The notes beneath the pieces were generated by a model. That model searched no databases, was not told the DNA's origin, and saw only the letters and a list, made by a program, of their open reading frames with translations. DNA of 64,000 nucleotides, taken from the NCBI GenBank assembly GCA_005888635.1, contig VBAW01000018.1:1-64000 (forward strand), read 5' to 3'. Of this stretch, positions 42,158 to 50,383 are shown piece by piece. The DNA is from Candidatus Bathyarchaeota archaeon (GTDB lineage: Archaea; Thermoproteota; Bathyarchaeia; 40CM-2-53-6). Numbering within the stretch: position 1 is the stretch's first letter; each line of letters starts with the position of its first letter. Made by a program: the position numbers and the translations under genes.

Positions 42158-42592
42158 ATGGAAGTGCAGCGTATGTTTTCTGAAGCGGAAACTCAATACT
42201 TGAAGTCTCAACGCCTGGCTAGGATAGCTACAGTATCCACCAAGGGTCAGCCTGACGTTGTCCCCGTAGGGTTTGAATTCGATGGGAAATACTTCTGGGT
42301 CGGAAGCCACACCCAAGAGATTTTCCACCGGACGCTGAAATACCATAACGTGAAGAACGGCAACAAGCTTGTTGCGCTTACAATTGATGACTTGGAATCT
42401 ATCGATCCCTGGAAGCCTAGGGTCATCAAAGTATACGGCACAGCAGAGGTCTTAGATCATCAAGGTAGATTCGGTCCCGGCAAATATCTTCGAGTTACGC
42501 CAAAGATTTCCTGGAGCTTTGGAATACTGGGTCTCAAGTCTGAAGGACCTGGTTTGGGACGAGTCAAGACAGTGCACCACTCGGCCAGTTAA
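42158..42592 (+). CDS. PPOX-type (F420/FMN-dependent) flavoprotein
   Basis: A 144-residue split-barrel protein. FSEAETQYLKSQRLARIATVSTKGQPDVVPVGFEFDGKYFWVGSHTQEIF is the pyridoxamine 5'-phosphate oxidase-like nucleotide-binding start, with RIATVST and P-V-V-P-V-G-F motifs. The VKNGNKLVALTIDDLESIDPWKPRVIKVYGTAEV segment is typical of F420-dependent members. The cofactor and substrate are inferred from the family. The first ATG or the Met at residue 6 may be used. Confidence 0.85.
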   Translation: MEVQRMFSEAETQYLKSQRLARIATVSTKGQPDVVPVGFEFDGKYFWVGSHTQEIFHRTLKYHNVKNGNKLVALTIDDLESIDPWKPRVIKVYGTAEVLDHQGRFGPGKYLRVTPKISWSFGILGLKSEGPGLGRVKTVHHSAS

Positions 42593-42695
42593 GCAGCTGA
42601 GTCGGGGACGGACCGCGGTTCCGCGGAACTCAAGCAACTGTTGATCTGAGGATTTCCAAAAAATAGGGGGGTTTGATTGGGTCGGGCTCATTCCT

Positions 42696-43211
42696 CTAGG
42701 CTCCTGTGAAGGGTACGACCAACACTCGGAGACAGGTTGTTGTTGACGAGAGGCTGCCTGAGCCTATCAAATGGACGCTGACGGTTGTTGGGCTGCTCCA
42801 TCCTGCTGAGATCGTGTTGCTGCCGCTGAGCCCTGGAGCCGCGACGACTATTGTTGCTGCCGGAGTGGTTCCTGTTCCTTGGTAGGATAGCGTCAATGTG
42901 ATGTGGGTGCTGTCAACGATGGTGAAGCCTGTGACTGTTACATTGGCGATGGTGCTTGCAGCTCTGAACGAAGTGAACGTTCCGTTATTGCGTGCCTCCC
43001 AGCTGAGTGGCCCGGCCCCCCTCAAGCCGAGCCACTGTCCATTGTAAGTGTTGAGACCGTTCTGGTTCGATGCGGTGGTAGGAGCCGCTGAGGCGCTGGC
43101 TAGAACGTATGCTGCTGTGCCGGCGCCGAGCCCGACGAGTAGTATGACCAGTATTAGGGAGCGTGTGGAGAAGCTCTTTCTTGTTGGTAGTTGCGTTGTT
43201 GCTTGTGACAT
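42696..43211 (-). CDS. Secreted or membrane-anchored beta protein with conserved leader
   Basis: About 171 residues from ATG 43211. The N-terminus SFSTRSLILVILLVGLGAGTAAYVLASASAA is a signal anchor. The rest is Thr/Ser/Gly-rich beta sequence (VTGFTIVDSTHITLTLSYQGTGT, APGLSGSNTISAGWSSPTTVSVHLIG), as in adhesive surface proteins. The 38 residues added by the track start are antisense of nothing obvious and are not supported. Its N-terminus and the DNA upstream closely match the ORF at 48657. Confidence 0.6.
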   Translation of the reverse strand: MSQATTQLPTRKSFSTRSLILVILLVGLGAGTAAYVLASASAAPTTASNQNGLNTYNGQWLGLRGAGPLSWEARNNGTFTSFRAASTIANVTVTGFTIVDSTHITLTLSYQGTGTTPAATIVVAAPGLSGSNTISAGWSSPTTVSVHLIGSGSLSSTTTCLRVLVVPFTGA

Positions 43212-43250
43212 TTTCCTCGACCTATGGACGTTGTGGGATGAAGATGGCTG

Positions 43251-43277
43251 TTCTCCTAGGAATCCGCTTAAATCCTC
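43251..43277 (-). promoter_or_regulatory. Shared leader/TATA element of the anchored protein (copy 1)
   Basis: On the minus strand this reads GATTTAAGCGGATTCCTAGG and onwards, about 64 nt before the ATG at 43211. The TTTAAG box and ATTCCTAGGAGAA segment match 48581-48605 with only a few changes. Confidence 0.5.
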
Positions 43278-43330
43278 ATAGACCCGCAGTTCTCTATTGG
43301 TTTCTTTCGTAGGAGATCGAGTCAAGAAAC

Positions 43331-43651
43331 ATGTCTTCTATCGACGATCCGATCCTGAAGGAACTACTCGACGCGCTAAAGGAGGACACTCAACGAATGG
43401 CAGCGGATCTTCTCAGTATCATAACGACAAATGCTCTCATCGCCATCTTCGCCCTGTTCCTTGCTGTTGTTTCGCTCGTGAGGATAATCTTCTACCCTCC
43501 CAGATTTGGCCCTGGGCCGGCTCCCGGTCTCTTCGAGTCGGCTCTAACCCTCGTCCTCTTTGCCCTCTCGGTAGTTTCCATCTACAACTTACTTAGACTA
43601 CGCGAGAGATACGCCCGACTTCAAGCTCTGGCTGAAAAGCTCGGCCGATAG
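43331..43651 (+). CDS. Small two-helix membrane protein
   Basis: A 106-residue protein: an N-terminal acidic helix (DPILKELLDALKEDTQRMAADLLSI), then two hydrophobic helices (TNALIAIFALFLAVVSLVRIIFY and LFESALTLVLFALSVVSIYNLL) and a basic helix tail (RLRERYARLQALAEKLGR). I do not recognise it. The next gene starts 4 nt after its stop, so the two are co-transcribed. Confidence 0.6.
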   Translation: MSSIDDPILKELLDALKEDTQRMAADLLSIITTNALIAIFALFLAVVSLVRIIFYPPRFGPGPAPGLFESALTLVLFALSVVSIYNLLRLRERYARLQALAEKLGR

Positions 43652-43654
43652 CCG

Positions 43655-43966
43655 TTGCCGCTGTCTCCCGACACCAAGAAGGAAGCGGAGAAGAGACTTA
43701 CCGTATTGAAAATGATAGAGGTCTTCGCGGACAAATGCGCGAAGAGCACACTGCTCAACGGACCATTCGGTGGAGACGATAGAGCCTTCGACCGATTGCT
43801 CGGACCCGCGGGGATCCTGACACGAACATCCCTAGTCACTGCAACGATGGACGGCAGGGTCACCCATTACGGGAGGACCGAAGCTGGCAGGGTCTACCAG
43901 CAGGTCTTGGACACAGAGCTGAATTTTCTGGACCCTTACACTGGAGGAGAGGTCTGGAAGAAATGA
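43655..43966 (+). CDS. Small hypothetical protein, possible HTH-like fold
   Basis: A 103-residue ORF beginning at TTG. Helical segments KKEAEKRLTVLKMIEVFADKC and GVYQQVLD-like region frame a short beta-rich stretch (SLVTATMDGRVTHYGRTEAGRVYQ). It could be a winged-helix relative, but I cannot show it. It is coupled to the upstream membrane protein by a gap of 4 nt. Confidence 0.45.
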   Translation: MPLSPDTKKEAEKRLTVLKMIEVFADKCAKSTLLNGPFGGDDRAFDRLLGPAGILTRTSLVTATMDGRVTHYGRTEAGRVYQQVLDTELNFLDPYTGGEVWKK

Positions 43967-44427
43967 TGTTCCGAGCCCAGTGTCGCGGATTTTCAGGTTC
44001 GTTGTGTTCTTGACGGAGCGAAACTAACCAGGCCATTTTCCAGATTTTCCGTATCTCTCACTCTCGCGTCGCAGAGCCTCACTACGCCCCGGTTTTTTCC
44101 TAGGGTCCTAGCCAGAGGAACTTTATTCTCAGGAGGGTTCCCGTCTATCGCGCAGAATGGGCTTGGAACCGGATCTTGAAAGTTTGGCTACGCCTGTGTC
44201 TTGTTCGTGAAAAGCCGTGTATCAGGATCGCTTGCTTGGATTCGGGAATCTGGCGTGTTTCAGAACGAGTTCATGAAAAAGAACGTGGAACGGCACCTGA
44301 GCCCGACTTAGCATTCCGTGCTGGCAGTGTTGTAGGTAGCTAGAGATACCTACTAGGAGACTGAAAGTAATCCTGGTCGAGAACGTTCTTATAGCCTCGA
44401 CAAGGGTCGCGGGTTAGAAGAACAATT
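43967..44427. other. Intergenic stretch without recognisable gene
   Basis: About 460 bp. No tRNA-like fold or ORF with a start codon and a plausible product is visible. An open frame of about 39 codons without an ATG (KFGYACVLFVKSRVSG...) is not convincing. A TATA-like box for the next gene lies at the right end. Confidence 0.4.
44386..44394 (+). promoter_or_regulatory. TATA-like box of the 44428 gene
   Basis: TTCTTATAG is centred about 37 nt before the ATG at 44428, implying a short leader of roughly 10 nt. Confidence 0.45.
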
Positions 44428-44853
44428 ATGCAAGCTCAAGCACAAAAGATGAAGGGCGAACTTCTATTCGAGTTCAGGGCCAAGAACAACAGCACCACCA
44501 TCAAAGACATCGGACCCAACGGTGTACAGTTAGAGATGAATGATCACGGAGAAGTTAGCGGCAAATACCACGCTGGACACATCGACACAGTCAGCGTCAG
44601 CCTCAAGACCGACGGAACCAATGACTGGCAGCTAAAGTCCATTCACAACACCAAGGACGGAGACATGGTCGTAGTCTGGGGAGGCGGCAAAGGCCGCATG
44701 GCCGGTCCGCAAACCGGCACTTGGGAAGGAGAACTACACTTCATGACCCAATCACCCAAACTAGCCTGGCTCAACAATTCGACCGGCTGGGTCGAAGGCC
44801 AAGGCAACATGGCCACCGGCGAAAGCAGCGGCAAGATATACGCCAAAAAGTAA
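44428..44853 (+). CDS. Beta-rich hypothetical protein
   Basis: A 141-residue protein with alternating beta strands and Gly-rich turns: KGELLFEFRAKNNSTTIKDIGPNGVQLEMNDHGEVSGKYHAGHIDTVSVSLKTDGTNDWQL, then VVVWGGGKGRMAGPQTGTWEGELHFM and GWVEGQGNMATGESSGKIYAKK. The layout resembles a small beta barrel of the allene-oxide-cyclase or DUF3224 kind, but I do not claim membership. No signal peptide. It stands alone behind its own promoter. Confidence 0.55.
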   Translation: MQAQAQKMKGELLFEFRAKNNSTTIKDIGPNGVQLEMNDHGEVSGKYHAGHIDTVSVSLKTDGTNDWQLKSIHNTKDGDMVVVWGGGKGRMAGPQTGTWEGELHFMTQSPKLAWLNNSTGWVEGQGNMATGESSGKIYAKK

Positions 44854-44920
44854 CACGCCCTCAAGTCAAACTTCCAACACCCTTGTTTTATCTCGTTGGG
44901 AACAGCGTAGCATCCGATCA

Positions 44921-45556
44921 TTGCTAGCTCCAAGAATCGTCTCCTACGGAGCCTCTATCAAAGGCGAAGAACACAAGGAAAACGAAGACACCATACTGGT
45001 TGAGGACAAGTTAGGACTATATGCTGTCGCTGACGGAGTAACGATGCCATATGGTGGCGGACCCGCAAGCCGACTTGCCATTAGCAGCCTCAGGTCTTTG
45101 TTCAAAGGCGACTTGGCAGAGACTATCCCGCAAGTCAACAGGACAGTTTTGGAAGAAAAGAAGAAGAGCCCTGGAATCGGGTCCAGCACACTCACCGCGG
45201 CACAAGTGACTGATGGAAGTGTCAGGATCGCACACGCGGGAGACAGCTCCGCCTTCCTCATCCGAGAGAACGCAATGATCCTGAAAACGGCATCTCAGAA
45301 TCGGGAAGGATTTCTAACCAACACCATCGGAGAATACTTCGAAGGAGCAACTCTCTACAACAAAGAAATGAAGTCAGGCGACTATCTAATTCTAGCAACG
45401 GATGGCGTGACCGCAGTACTGAACGATGATGAGATAGCGGATATAGTGACTAGGCAAAAAGAACCCAAGAAAATCGTTGAGTATTCTCTCCGAGAGATCG
45501 GAAGACGACCCCGACAGTATCGAGACGACCGGAGCATGGTCGTTGTGGGAATATGA
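44921..45556 (+). CDS. PP2C-family protein serine/threonine phosphatase
   Basis: A 211-residue PPM/PP2C domain. The metal-binding acids appear in HKENEDTILVEDKLGLYAVADGVT and in ATDGVTAVLNDDEIADIV and RDDRSMVVVGI, and the loop IAHAGDSSAFLIRENAM is also present. A small, stand-alone version without a regulatory domain. Its TGA overlaps the ATG of a GNAT gene (ATGA), so the two are coupled and may act on the same process. The start is TTG 44921. Confidence 0.88.
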   Translation: MLAPRIVSYGASIKGEEHKENEDTILVEDKLGLYAVADGVTMPYGGGPASRLAISSLRSLFKGDLAETIPQVNRTVLEEKKKSPGIGSSTLTAAQVTDGSVRIAHAGDSSAFLIRENAMILKTASQNREGFLTNTIGEYFEGATLYNKEMKSGDYLILATDGVTAVLNDDEIADIVTRQKEPKKIVEYSLREIGRRPRQYRDDRSMVVVGI

Positions 45557-46035
45557 CCATGGTCCAAAGAGGAAAAGCCGTCAAAACAAGAGTCAGGAAA
45601 TTCAAGATCAATGATCTTGACCAGGTTGTAGCAATAGCGGAAAGATACGCCTCATGGGACCTAACATCGACAGAGGTGGACGTAGAGGGATTTCATTCCG
45701 CAAGCCCAGAATTCTTCTTTGTAGCCGAGGCAGAAAACAAAATTCTCGGGTTCGTATGTGGAAGAGAATCGAATCCTCCCGCGGAAACGCTCAACAAATG
45801 GAAATCCAGAAAGGTGGCGTCAATCGAGACGCTCGCGGTAGACGAGGATTACAGGCGACAGGGAATCGCCACGTCACTACTGTCAGCACTATTCGAAGCG
45901 TTCAAACAGAAAAAGATAGATCTGGTGACCCTTTCCGTTCCAGCCGTGGAGATAGCGGCGATGAAGCTGTACGGAAAACTGGGTTTTGAACCTAGGGCCC
46001 AGTTTCTTTGGAAGAGACTCGATTCGAGTTATTGA
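45553..46035 (+). CDS. RimI-like GNAT acetyltransferase
   Basis: A 160-residue GNAT. VASIETLAVDEDYRRQGIATSLLSALFEAF is motif A (R-R-Q-G-I-A), and VTLSVPAVEIAAMKLYGKLGFEPR is motif B. A substrate such as the alpha-amino group of ribosomal protein or another protein is typical for RimI-like members, but is inferred here. ATG overlaps the phosphatase stop. The stop overlaps the end of the convergent VOC gene by 7 nt. Confidence 0.85.
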   Translation: MTMVQRGKAVKTRVRKFKINDLDQVVAIAERYASWDLTSTEVDVEGFHSASPEFFFVAEAENKILGFVCGRESNPPAETLNKWKSRKVASIETLAVDEDYRRQGIATSLLSALFEAFKQKKIDLVTLSVPAVEIAAMKLYGKLGFEPRAQFLWKRLDSSY

Positions 46036-46583
46036 GCTGGTGTAGTCTGCATTGAAGCCTCGGCATGCTGTCCCTGCGAGAACATTGCCATAGCCTGCTT
46101 CTGCTTCTCATCTCTCTCTGCCTTGCTCATTTTGATCTGCTCTGACAGTGACCAGTGGTGACCAAACGGGTCAGTAAGTTGACCGTAGCGTTCGCCCCAG
46201 AACATGTTGTCCATCGGCATAGTTACCTTGGCACCGGCGTCGACGGCTTGCTGCCACAGCTTGTCAACATTCTTCACATAGACCTGCAGAGTGACTGAGC
46301 TGTTACCTAGAACATCCGGCGACTGCGAGCTAGCCCCTGGAAATACGTCCGACATCATCACGATCGAATCTCCGATCCGAATCTGAGCATGCATGAGCTT
46401 CCCGTCGGGGGTAGGTTCACGGACGATCTCCTTCGCTCCAAAGGCTTTCTTGTACCAGTCGATAGCCGCAGCGGCTCCATTAATCGACAGGTAAGGAGTT
46501 ACCGTTCGGAAGCCTTTCGGAATCGGATCAATCCTAGCTTTTTTGGGTTTAGATTTCTTGGCTTGTTTGGATTTCTTAGCCAT
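46029..46583 (-). CDS. PhnB-like VOC family protein
   Basis: A 184-residue protein. FRTVTPYLSINGAAAAIDWYKKAFGAKEIVREPTPDGKLMHAQIRIGDSIVMMSDVFPG and VTLQVYVKNVDKLWQQAVDAGAKVTMPMDNMFWGERYGQLTDPFGHHWSLSEQ form the PhnB-type glyoxalase pattern. A Lys-rich N-terminal leader (KKSKQAKKSKPKKARID) and a Gln/Met-rich tail (KQKQAMAMFSQGQHAE) are extra. Function is unknown. It is convergent with the GNAT gene. Confidence 0.85.
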   Translation of the reverse strand: MAKKSKQAKKSKPKKARIDPIPKGFRTVTPYLSINGAAAAIDWYKKAFGAKEIVREPTPDGKLMHAQIRIGDSIVMMSDVFPGASSQSPDVLGNSSVTLQVYVKNVDKLWQQAVDAGAKVTMPMDNMFWGERYGQLTDPFGHHWSLSEQIKMSKAERDEKQKQAMAMFSQGQHAEASMQTTPAQ

Positions 46584-46919
46584 ATGATAATCCTCGATAC
46601 TGGGTCGCGTAAATCTCGCCCATAAAAGAAGTTCGGTCGATTGATAGGAAATGGGCTCAATTTAGCCCGCTCAAGCTCTAAAAAAAGGGGGCGGTGTACG
46701 GCCAAAAGCGAGTCCCAAGTGTTCTCAAGAAGAATCGTAGCTAGCCAGAGTATAGGTTTCATGCAAAACGTAACCTAAGCTGTTGCGGTTGTTTGCCCGG
46801 CATTATTTCTCCAGGAATCTGTGGAGATCTCTGGTCGACGAGTTGCTATAGCTGGATTGAGAAGGAGGGGCTACGCTTAATGGGCCCGGAGAAAGCTAGA
46901 GTGACCGCGGACGCATCGG
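46584..46919. other. Intergenic stretch without recognisable gene
   Basis: About 335 bp. Only short, unconvincing ORFs are present, for example one of about 19 codons beginning MGPEKARVTADASD just before the 46920 gene. No RNA gene is recognised. Confidence 0.35.
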
Positions 46920-47144
46920 ATGAGCAAGCCCCTCGATAACCCGCTGTCAGATCAAGCAGCGAACCCCTCAGCGGATCCTTCGAGAGAGGCCAGTGTGATG
47001 GAAGAGGGGGCCTTACCAGAGATTTTCAGGGGTCGCATGTTCTGTACGGTACACGGTCGGCAATGCTATCGTGGCACTACCTTCACAGGAGAATCTGTCT
47101 GGATATGTCCAGACGAGCGCCACGTGATTCCCTTGCGAGGGTAA
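46920..47144 (+). CDS. Small protein with a zinc-ribbon-like C-terminus
   Basis: A 74-residue ORF. The N-terminal 30 residues are polar and disordered-looking (KPLDNPLSDQAANPSADPS). The C-terminal part MFCTVHGRQCYRGTTFTGESVWICPDERHV has three Cys and two His residues that could bind zinc. No family is recognised. It is convergent with the Ig-like surface protein. Confidence 0.5.
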   Translation: MSKPLDNPLSDQAANPSADPSREASVMEEGALPEIFRGRMFCTVHGRQCYRGTTFTGESVWICPDERHVIPLRG

Positions 47145-47173
47145 GAAAATGGGAGTGGAGTTTCGTCCAGCTC

Positions 47174-48274
47174 TTATCGGGTTACGGTGAACGAGAATTG
47201 GTTGCTTCTAGTAGTTGTCAAGATCACTGTGTATGATTGTCCCACGTTGAACTGGAAGAATAACCCAGGAATTCCACCGTAGACGCAACCGGGGCAGTTG
47301 GCGCCGATCAGAATGCTCATTGTGGCGACATCATTTGGAATTATCGTAGGTCCCGCTAAGTTGGAAAGGGTCCACGTGTTTCCCGATGAGTCCTGCACCG
47401 TATAGGATTGAACTGTCACTGATGTATTTCCGGCATTCAGAAGGACAAGCGATAAGCTTGTGCCATTGATGAATTGGTATCTGTTTAGCTTCAAGGATTC
47501 GATTACGGGTGGAGGTATGATAGGGTCGACAACCGTTAGGCTGATGACCGTTGAATGGGTCCGTGAACCATCGGTTCCTGTTAGGGTGATATTGTAGTTT
47601 CCGAGGGTCGTGCTGAGGCTGGTGGTTATGTCCAAGGTGCTCGAGGCTGTCCCGTCACTCGATAGTGTCAACGGGTTCTGGCTGCCCGTCACCGTGATGT
47701 AGCCGAAGGGTGCTGTGACCGTTAGACTAACGGTTCCCGTGTAACCGTTCACGCTTGTAACGGTGACGGTTGTGGTGTTGCTAGACCCGAAGACGTTGAC
47801 GATGTTCGACGGGGAGGAGGTTATCGTGAAGTCTTGATTGGAGACGACTTGAACTGATAAATCGGCCGACGCATATGTCGTCTTTCCGTGACTGCTTGCG
47901 ATTCCGATTACAACGATGTTGTAATTTCCAATATTACTAGTCGCGGTAACCGTCAACGTGGACTTTGCCGTGCCGTTTGCTGGGACACTCACGCTGGTAG
48001 GGCTTACCGTTGCGGGGAGTTTTGAACCCGTAAAGAATAGGGACAATGATACTGTTCCGGAGAAGCTGTTCACGCTGATGATGCTTACGCTTGAGGTAAG
48101 GGATGAGCCCTGCTCAATGGACAAAGTCGAAGGATTCACTGTTAGAAGGAATGAAGGGCCCACTTTACCACCATTCACGTACGAGCTGAGCATTGTGCCG
48201 CCCGCAACTGTTCCTACCACGGCCGTTAGAACCATTAGGAGCCCCTTCAGATAGACTAGATTGCTGAATAGCAT
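47174..48274 (-). CDS. Secreted surface protein with Ig-like repeats
   Basis: About 366 residues from ATG 48274. An N-terminal signal peptide (LVYLKGLLMVLTAVVGTVAGGTM) precedes beta-rich repeats. The two clearest are SIEQGSSLTSSVSIISVNSFSGTVSLSLFF and NVFGSSNTTTVTVTSVNGYTGTVSLTV, where 'SVN.FSGTVSL' and 'SVNGYTGTVSL' line up, each followed by an NIGNYNIVV or TLGNYNITL strand. These resemble S-layer or adhesin-type Ig folds. The C-terminal part holds a Cys pair (GANCPGCVYGG) and no visible anchor. Confidence 0.65.
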   Translation of the reverse strand: MLFSNLVYLKGLLMVLTAVVGTVAGGTMLSSYVNGGKVGPSFLLTVNPSTLSIEQGSSLTSSVSIISVNSFSGTVSLSLFFTGSKLPATVSPTSVSVPANGTAKSTLTVTATSNIGNYNIVVIGIASSHGKTTYASADLSVQVVSNQDFTITSSPSNIVNVFGSSNTTTVTVTSVNGYTGTVSLTVTAPFGYITVTGSQNPLTLSSDGTASSTLDITTSLSTTLGNYNITLTGTDGSRTHSTVISLTVVDPIIPPPVIESLKLNRYQFINGTSLSLVLLNAGNTSVTVQSYTVQDSSGNTWTLSNLAGPTIIPNDVATMSILIGANCPGCVYGGIPGLFFQFNVGQSYTVILTTTRSNQFSFTVTR

Positions 48275-48580
48275 TGTGTTGCAATCCCCTAATCCTAAGG
48301 CCAACTGGGCTGTCAGAAGGCTTACGGGTCGCGTAACTAGCGATGGTTACTAATCGGTCGAGTGTGGACACAGGGCATGCCACTCCATAACTTGAAAACC
48401 TGTTTTGGTCCAAATGATAGGGAAAAGTCTGTCCTAATTGTTTAACGACGAAATATGGGGAATAACGGTTGCCACGAACGTTTTTCAACGCTACGTTCCG
48501 CTTTTTGCTTTCGAATCTGCAAGCTAGAAACTTGGCTGAAGCTCAGATTCTGAGAAATCGAATCGACTCCTAGTTGACTT

Positions 48581-48605
48581 GATTTAAGTGAATTCCTAGG
48601 AGAAT
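48581..48605 (+). promoter_or_regulatory. Shared leader/TATA element of the anchored protein (copy 2)
   Basis: GATTTAAGTGAATTCCTAGG plus AGAATGG lies about 74 nt before the ATG at 48657. It matches the element upstream of the 43211 gene in sequence and relative position, which suggests shared control or common origin. Confidence 0.5.
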
Positions 48606-48656
48606 GGTCATCGTCTTCCCCTAACGCATTACGTTCGTGGAGGTGAGAGATGAAAA

Positions 48657-48887
48657 ATGTCGCTTCAAGAAATTCAACCGGTAAAATCTCGCGGATTCTC
48701 GTTACGATCAATGTTGCTCTTGGTGCTTTTAGTTGGAGTCGGCGCGGGCGCGACCGCTTACGTTCTGGGCAATGCTTTCGCCGCTATCACAGGCACGCCT
48801 AGTACTGGTGCAAATCAGCAGAGCACAACGACTACGTCCGCGAGCACTTCTACGGCCGCACACAACTGCACTCTAACATCAGCGTAG
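48657..48887 (+). CDS. Small signal-anchored Ser/Thr-rich protein
   Basis: A 76-residue ORF. RGFSLRSMLLLVLLVGVGAGATAYVLGNAFAA is almost the same signal anchor as in the 42696-43211 gene (RSLILVILLVGLGAGTAAYVL). After it comes a short Thr/Ser/Gly/Gln tail (TGTPSTGANQQSTTTTSAS) with a single Cys near the end. GGAGGTG lies before the ATG. It may be a short relative whose mature part is a flexible linker; no function is assigned. Confidence 0.55.
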   Translation: MSLQEIQPVKSRGFSLRSMLLLVLLVGVGAGATAYVLGNAFAAITGTPSTGANQQSTTTTSASTSTAAHNCTLTSA

Positions 48888-49076
48888 AGTTTGTCGACGA
48901 TGGTCCGTTCAAACCCCCATTTTTCTTTGGAACTACACCGGACGCTCCTTGGATACTCCGGACCCGTCTTGCGATCTCTTTCCACGCAATTGCTAAGAAC
49001 GGTCTTTCCACTTCTCAAGTTAGACACTTCTGAAATACCTCTAATCCATCCCTTCACTGTCCGAGTTCTGTAGTCT

Positions 49077-49748
49077 ATGCGTGTAAACTGGTTCCTGATG
49101 CTAGCCTGCGTCCTAGCAAGCCTCTATGCATGGCAACAAGATCCAAACTGGGCTGACCAGAATCTAGTCTTCAGCCTCAACAATCTTTACGCTGGACGCG
49201 TCTGGACCCTAGTAACAGCCCTGTTCGTTCACGCCGGCTGGGAGCACCTCCTCGGCAACCTTCCGTTTCTCTTCGTATTTGGGAATACTTTGGAAAAGAT
49301 GATCGGCCGAAACAATCATCTTCTGGTCTTCTTTCTGGGCGGATTCACAAGCTTCCTACTACCACCCATCATCGGAATCTACAGCGCCGACACGGGCATG
49401 CTAGGAGCGAGTGCAGCAATCTTCACACTCGCAGCGATCGTCATGCTCATGTCCCCACTCAAGTTTAGTTGGCTCTTCCTCGCGCCACAAGGACTCGTAG
49501 CAATCATCTACTTTGTTCTGAACGTAGCGCTCGTCTATGCTCCATCCATGATACCCGGCTACAATCCCAATGTAGCATACATCGCTCATGTCATAGGATT
49601 CACAGTAGGAATACCATTCGGTATTGCCTGGAGTCTTCACTGGAAGAAGAACCTTGTAATCAGCCTCGGGCTGTTCGGCATCTACCTAGTAATACTAGCC
49701 TTGCTAGGCGCGTTGACGGGAATTCAGACGCCCCTCGGCGTTGTCTAA
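49077..49748 (+). CDS. Rhomboid family intramembrane serine protease
   Basis: A 223-residue membrane protein with the rhomboid plan: VTALFVHAGWEHLLGNLPFLFVFGNTLE (first conserved loop and TM2), then TGMLGASAAIF with candidate nucleophile S112 in GASA where most rhomboids have GxSG, and NVAYIAHVIGFTVG with H171 as partner. About six hydrophobic segments are visible. The Gly at position +1 of the nucleophile is replaced by Ala, so activity needs testing. The substrate is unknown. It converges with the exonuclease gene. Confidence 0.85.
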   Translation: MRVNWFLMLACVLASLYAWQQDPNWADQNLVFSLNNLYAGRVWTLVTALFVHAGWEHLLGNLPFLFVFGNTLEKMIGRNNHLLVFFLGGFTSFLLPPIIGIYSADTGMLGASAAIFTLAAIVMLMSPLKFSWLFLAPQGLVAIIYFVLNVALVYAPSMIPGYNPNVAYIAHVIGFTVGIPFGIAWSLHWKKNLVISLGLFGIYLVILALLGALTGIQTPLGVV

Positions 49749-50278
49749 CCAAGCTGATTCTCCAATAGCGGTTTCAGCTTCAGAAAGACTTCTCGGGTCA
49801 CCTTAAGATCGTCGAGACAATGATCCCTGATAGACTTCAACGCCGTCTCATCTCCCTCCAATGCTTTGACAAACAACTGAGGGACCTCTAGTCCCATAGG
49901 CCCTTTCTCTCGCTTTATCCCGAAAAAGTCGCAGACATGGTCTAGGTAGGTGAATGTTAGACGAAGGCGGGATCTTACGACCTCGTTCAGGTCCAAATGC
50001 GTCTTACTCAATAGTGGAAGGGGGTCGAGACCGTGCTTCAAGAGACGAGTTGTGAGAAAGGGAGTATCAAAGCCTCGACCACTCCAAGTCACGATCACAT
50101 CGTACGCCTCCAGCCGGTTGAGAAGCTTGACTAGCAGGCCTTTCTCCTGGTCAGTTCTCTTGGCATCCAAATATTCGCTCTTCCCAGCCTCTGGCAATAG
50201 TCCTGCGCCAACTACTATGCCGGCGTCGGCTTCTAGGGAAGAAGTCTCGATGTCAAGAATAACGATTCTCGGGGCCAT
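49745..50278 (-). CDS. DEDD 3'-5' exonuclease (RNase H-like)
   Basis: A 177-residue exonuclease domain. IVILDIETSSLEADAG is exo motif I (D, E), IVTWSGRGFDTPFLTTRL is motif II, and HCLDDLKVTREVFLKL is motif III (H...D). This is the small archaeal form that resembles YprB and Pol B proofreading domains. It overlaps the rhomboid stop by 4 nt (tail to tail) and is divergent from the ABC ATPase. Confidence 0.83.
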   Translation of the reverse strand: MAPRIVILDIETSSLEADAGIVVGAGLLPEAGKSEYLDAKRTDQEKGLLVKLLNRLEAYDVIVTWSGRGFDTPFLTTRLLKHGLDPLPLLSKTHLDLNEVVRSRLRLTFTYLDHVCDFFGIKREKGPMGLEVPQLFVKALEGDETALKSIRDHCLDDLKVTREVFLKLKPLLENQLG

Positions 50279-50383
50279 GTGATTCGACGATTCGGGCCTG
50301 GTCTAAAGCGCTTCGTCCAAGTTCGTCGAACGAGGTTTCATAGCTCAGAATCGCCAGCTAGTGTAGTCTCCGGAGAGACCGCG

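Noticed and set aside
44260-44310. Short open frame in the 43967-44427 gap (about 39 codons)
   Set aside because: No start codon, no SD and no similarity to a known peptide.
48442-48711. ORF on the minus strand with SPRNSLKSS, resembling a frame at 43048-43281
   Set aside because: Both are antisense reads of the conserved leader upstream of the two anchored proteins; the similarity follows from the DNA, not from a shared protein.
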